From a virus: 22,685 nt of DNA. A model generated the notes under the pieces. It made no database searches and was not told the DNA's origin. It saw only the letters and a list, made by a program, of their open reading frames with translations. The DNA is taken from positions 1 through 22,685 of the IMG/VR virus record IMGVR_UViG_3300034107_000040. The stretch is one strand, 5' to 3'. A program made the position numbers and the translations under genes. This document shows, piece by piece, positions 22,397 through 22,685 of this stretch (its first letter is position 1; each line of letters begins with the position of its first letter).

Positions 22397-22550
22397 GTTC
22401 ATCAAGGCCCGCCTTAGCGAACGCTCGACCTGGCTGCTGATTGGCGCGAGCATCACCACAGCCGCGTATCTGTCCGATCCTTGGTCCTACGTCTCTATGG
22501 CTGTTGGGGTAGTCGCGGCTTTTATTCCTGACGGAGATATCCGCCAATGA
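22389..22550 (+). CDS. Small membrane protein, possible second holin
   Basis: A 53-residue protein. A basic N-terminus (M-L-K-F-I-K-A-R-L-S-E-R-S) leads to two hydrophobic segments (about 15-28, W-L-L-I-G-A-S-I-T-T-A-A-Y, and 33-47, S-Y-V-S-M-A-V-G-V-V-A-A-F-I-P). They are joined by L-S-D-P-W, and the protein ends PDGDIRQ. This two-helix form with a short polar end is common among small phage membrane proteins beside endolysin genes, often called holin. It could be a holin partner, an antiholin or the true holin. It overlaps the endolysin by 8 bases and the next gene by 4 (ATGA), which supports a real gene although it is short. Confidence 0.75.
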   Translation: MLKFIKARLSERSTWLLIGASITTAAYLSDPWSYVSMAVGVVAAFIPDGDIRQ

Positions 22551-22685
22551 GCAATCTGGCCGTTATCATTGGCATCGTTATTGCCGCATTCTTTCTTGGG
22601 TGCATTAACGGCTACGTTGTCCGCGACGGCGCGGCTAAGTCATCCGCCGCCAAGGCATACAGGGCCGCAGAGGGCCAGCGCATTA
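22547..22685 (+). CDS. Rz-like inner-membrane spanin, N-terminal part (runs off the window)
   Basis: The first 46 residues of a gene that continues past the window. An N-terminal membrane anchor (about residues 4-18, L-A-V-I-I-G-I-V-I-A-A-F-F-L-G) is followed by a polar, Ala/Lys-rich start of a periplasmic helix (R-D-G-A-A-K-S-S-A-A-K-A-Y-R-A-A-E-G-Q-R). Position after holin and endolysin and the anchor-plus-helix form fit an i-spanin that helps rupture the outer membrane. The C19 in FLGC does not make a good lipobox, so a lipoprotein is less likely. The start overlaps the previous stop (ATGA). The C-terminus is not visible, so the assignment is tentative. Confidence 0.65.
   Translation, partial: MSNLAVIIGIVIAAFFLGCINGYVVRDGAAKSSAAKAYRAAEGQRI

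Overview
The window is the late (virion assembly and lysis) region of a tailed double-stranded DNA bacteriophage or a prophage-like copy of one. All 29 supported genes lie on the + strand and run almost without gaps. Neighbours commonly overlap as ATGA, TAATG or GTGA, or by 8 to 41 bases. The largest intergenic space is 53 bases (8458-8510), and no stretch over 300 bases lacks a gene. I saw no tRNA, rRNA, CRISPR array, transposase or integrase. A short-tailed (podovirus-like, P22-like in gene order) virion is inferred: the head module is followed by connector and hub proteins and putative ejection proteins, with no tape measure, tube, sheath or baseplate genes. The presence of a spanin-like gene suggests a Gram-negative host; I cannot name the host genus.

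Layout. 1-863: C-terminal part of the large terminase subunit and a small beta-rich protein. 876-7146: portal, two virion-type beta-rich proteins, three small genes and the scaffold. 7167-8457: major capsid protein and a small decoration-like protein, followed by the only real intergenic gap, which holds a strong hairpin. 8511-11848: a small beta protein, a conserved head protein ending in an AT-hook-like stretch, a neck or connector protein and a Gp10-like tail hub protein. 11833-12246: GNAT acetyltransferase. 12239-18100: three large putative internal virion (ejection) proteins, the first with two amino-acid repeat arrays. A PP-loop APS/PAPS-reductase-like enzyme gene lies between the first and second. 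18104-21539: a tail-fibre protein, two tandem paralogous seven-repeat propeller proteins (likely receptor-binding) and a fibre-associated protein. 21536-22685: a small conserved protein and a lysis cassette (one-TM holin candidate, M15 peptidase endolysin, a second small membrane protein, and the start of an Rz-like spanin).

How they would work together. Terminase packages DNA through the portal into a shell made by scaffold and coat protein. The 8871-11848 proteins close the neck and form the short tail. The 12239-18100 proteins are probably carried in the head and ejected. The propeller pair and fibre protein recognise the host, and the final genes lyse it. The points most worth follow-up are the reductase-like enzyme with a CC-X80-CxxC iron-sulphur-type signature inside the virion operon, the two 8-unit repeat arrays (11 and 18 residues) in one virion protein, the duplicated propeller genes with conserved ends and diverged centres, and the hairpin that could control the head/tail gene boundary.
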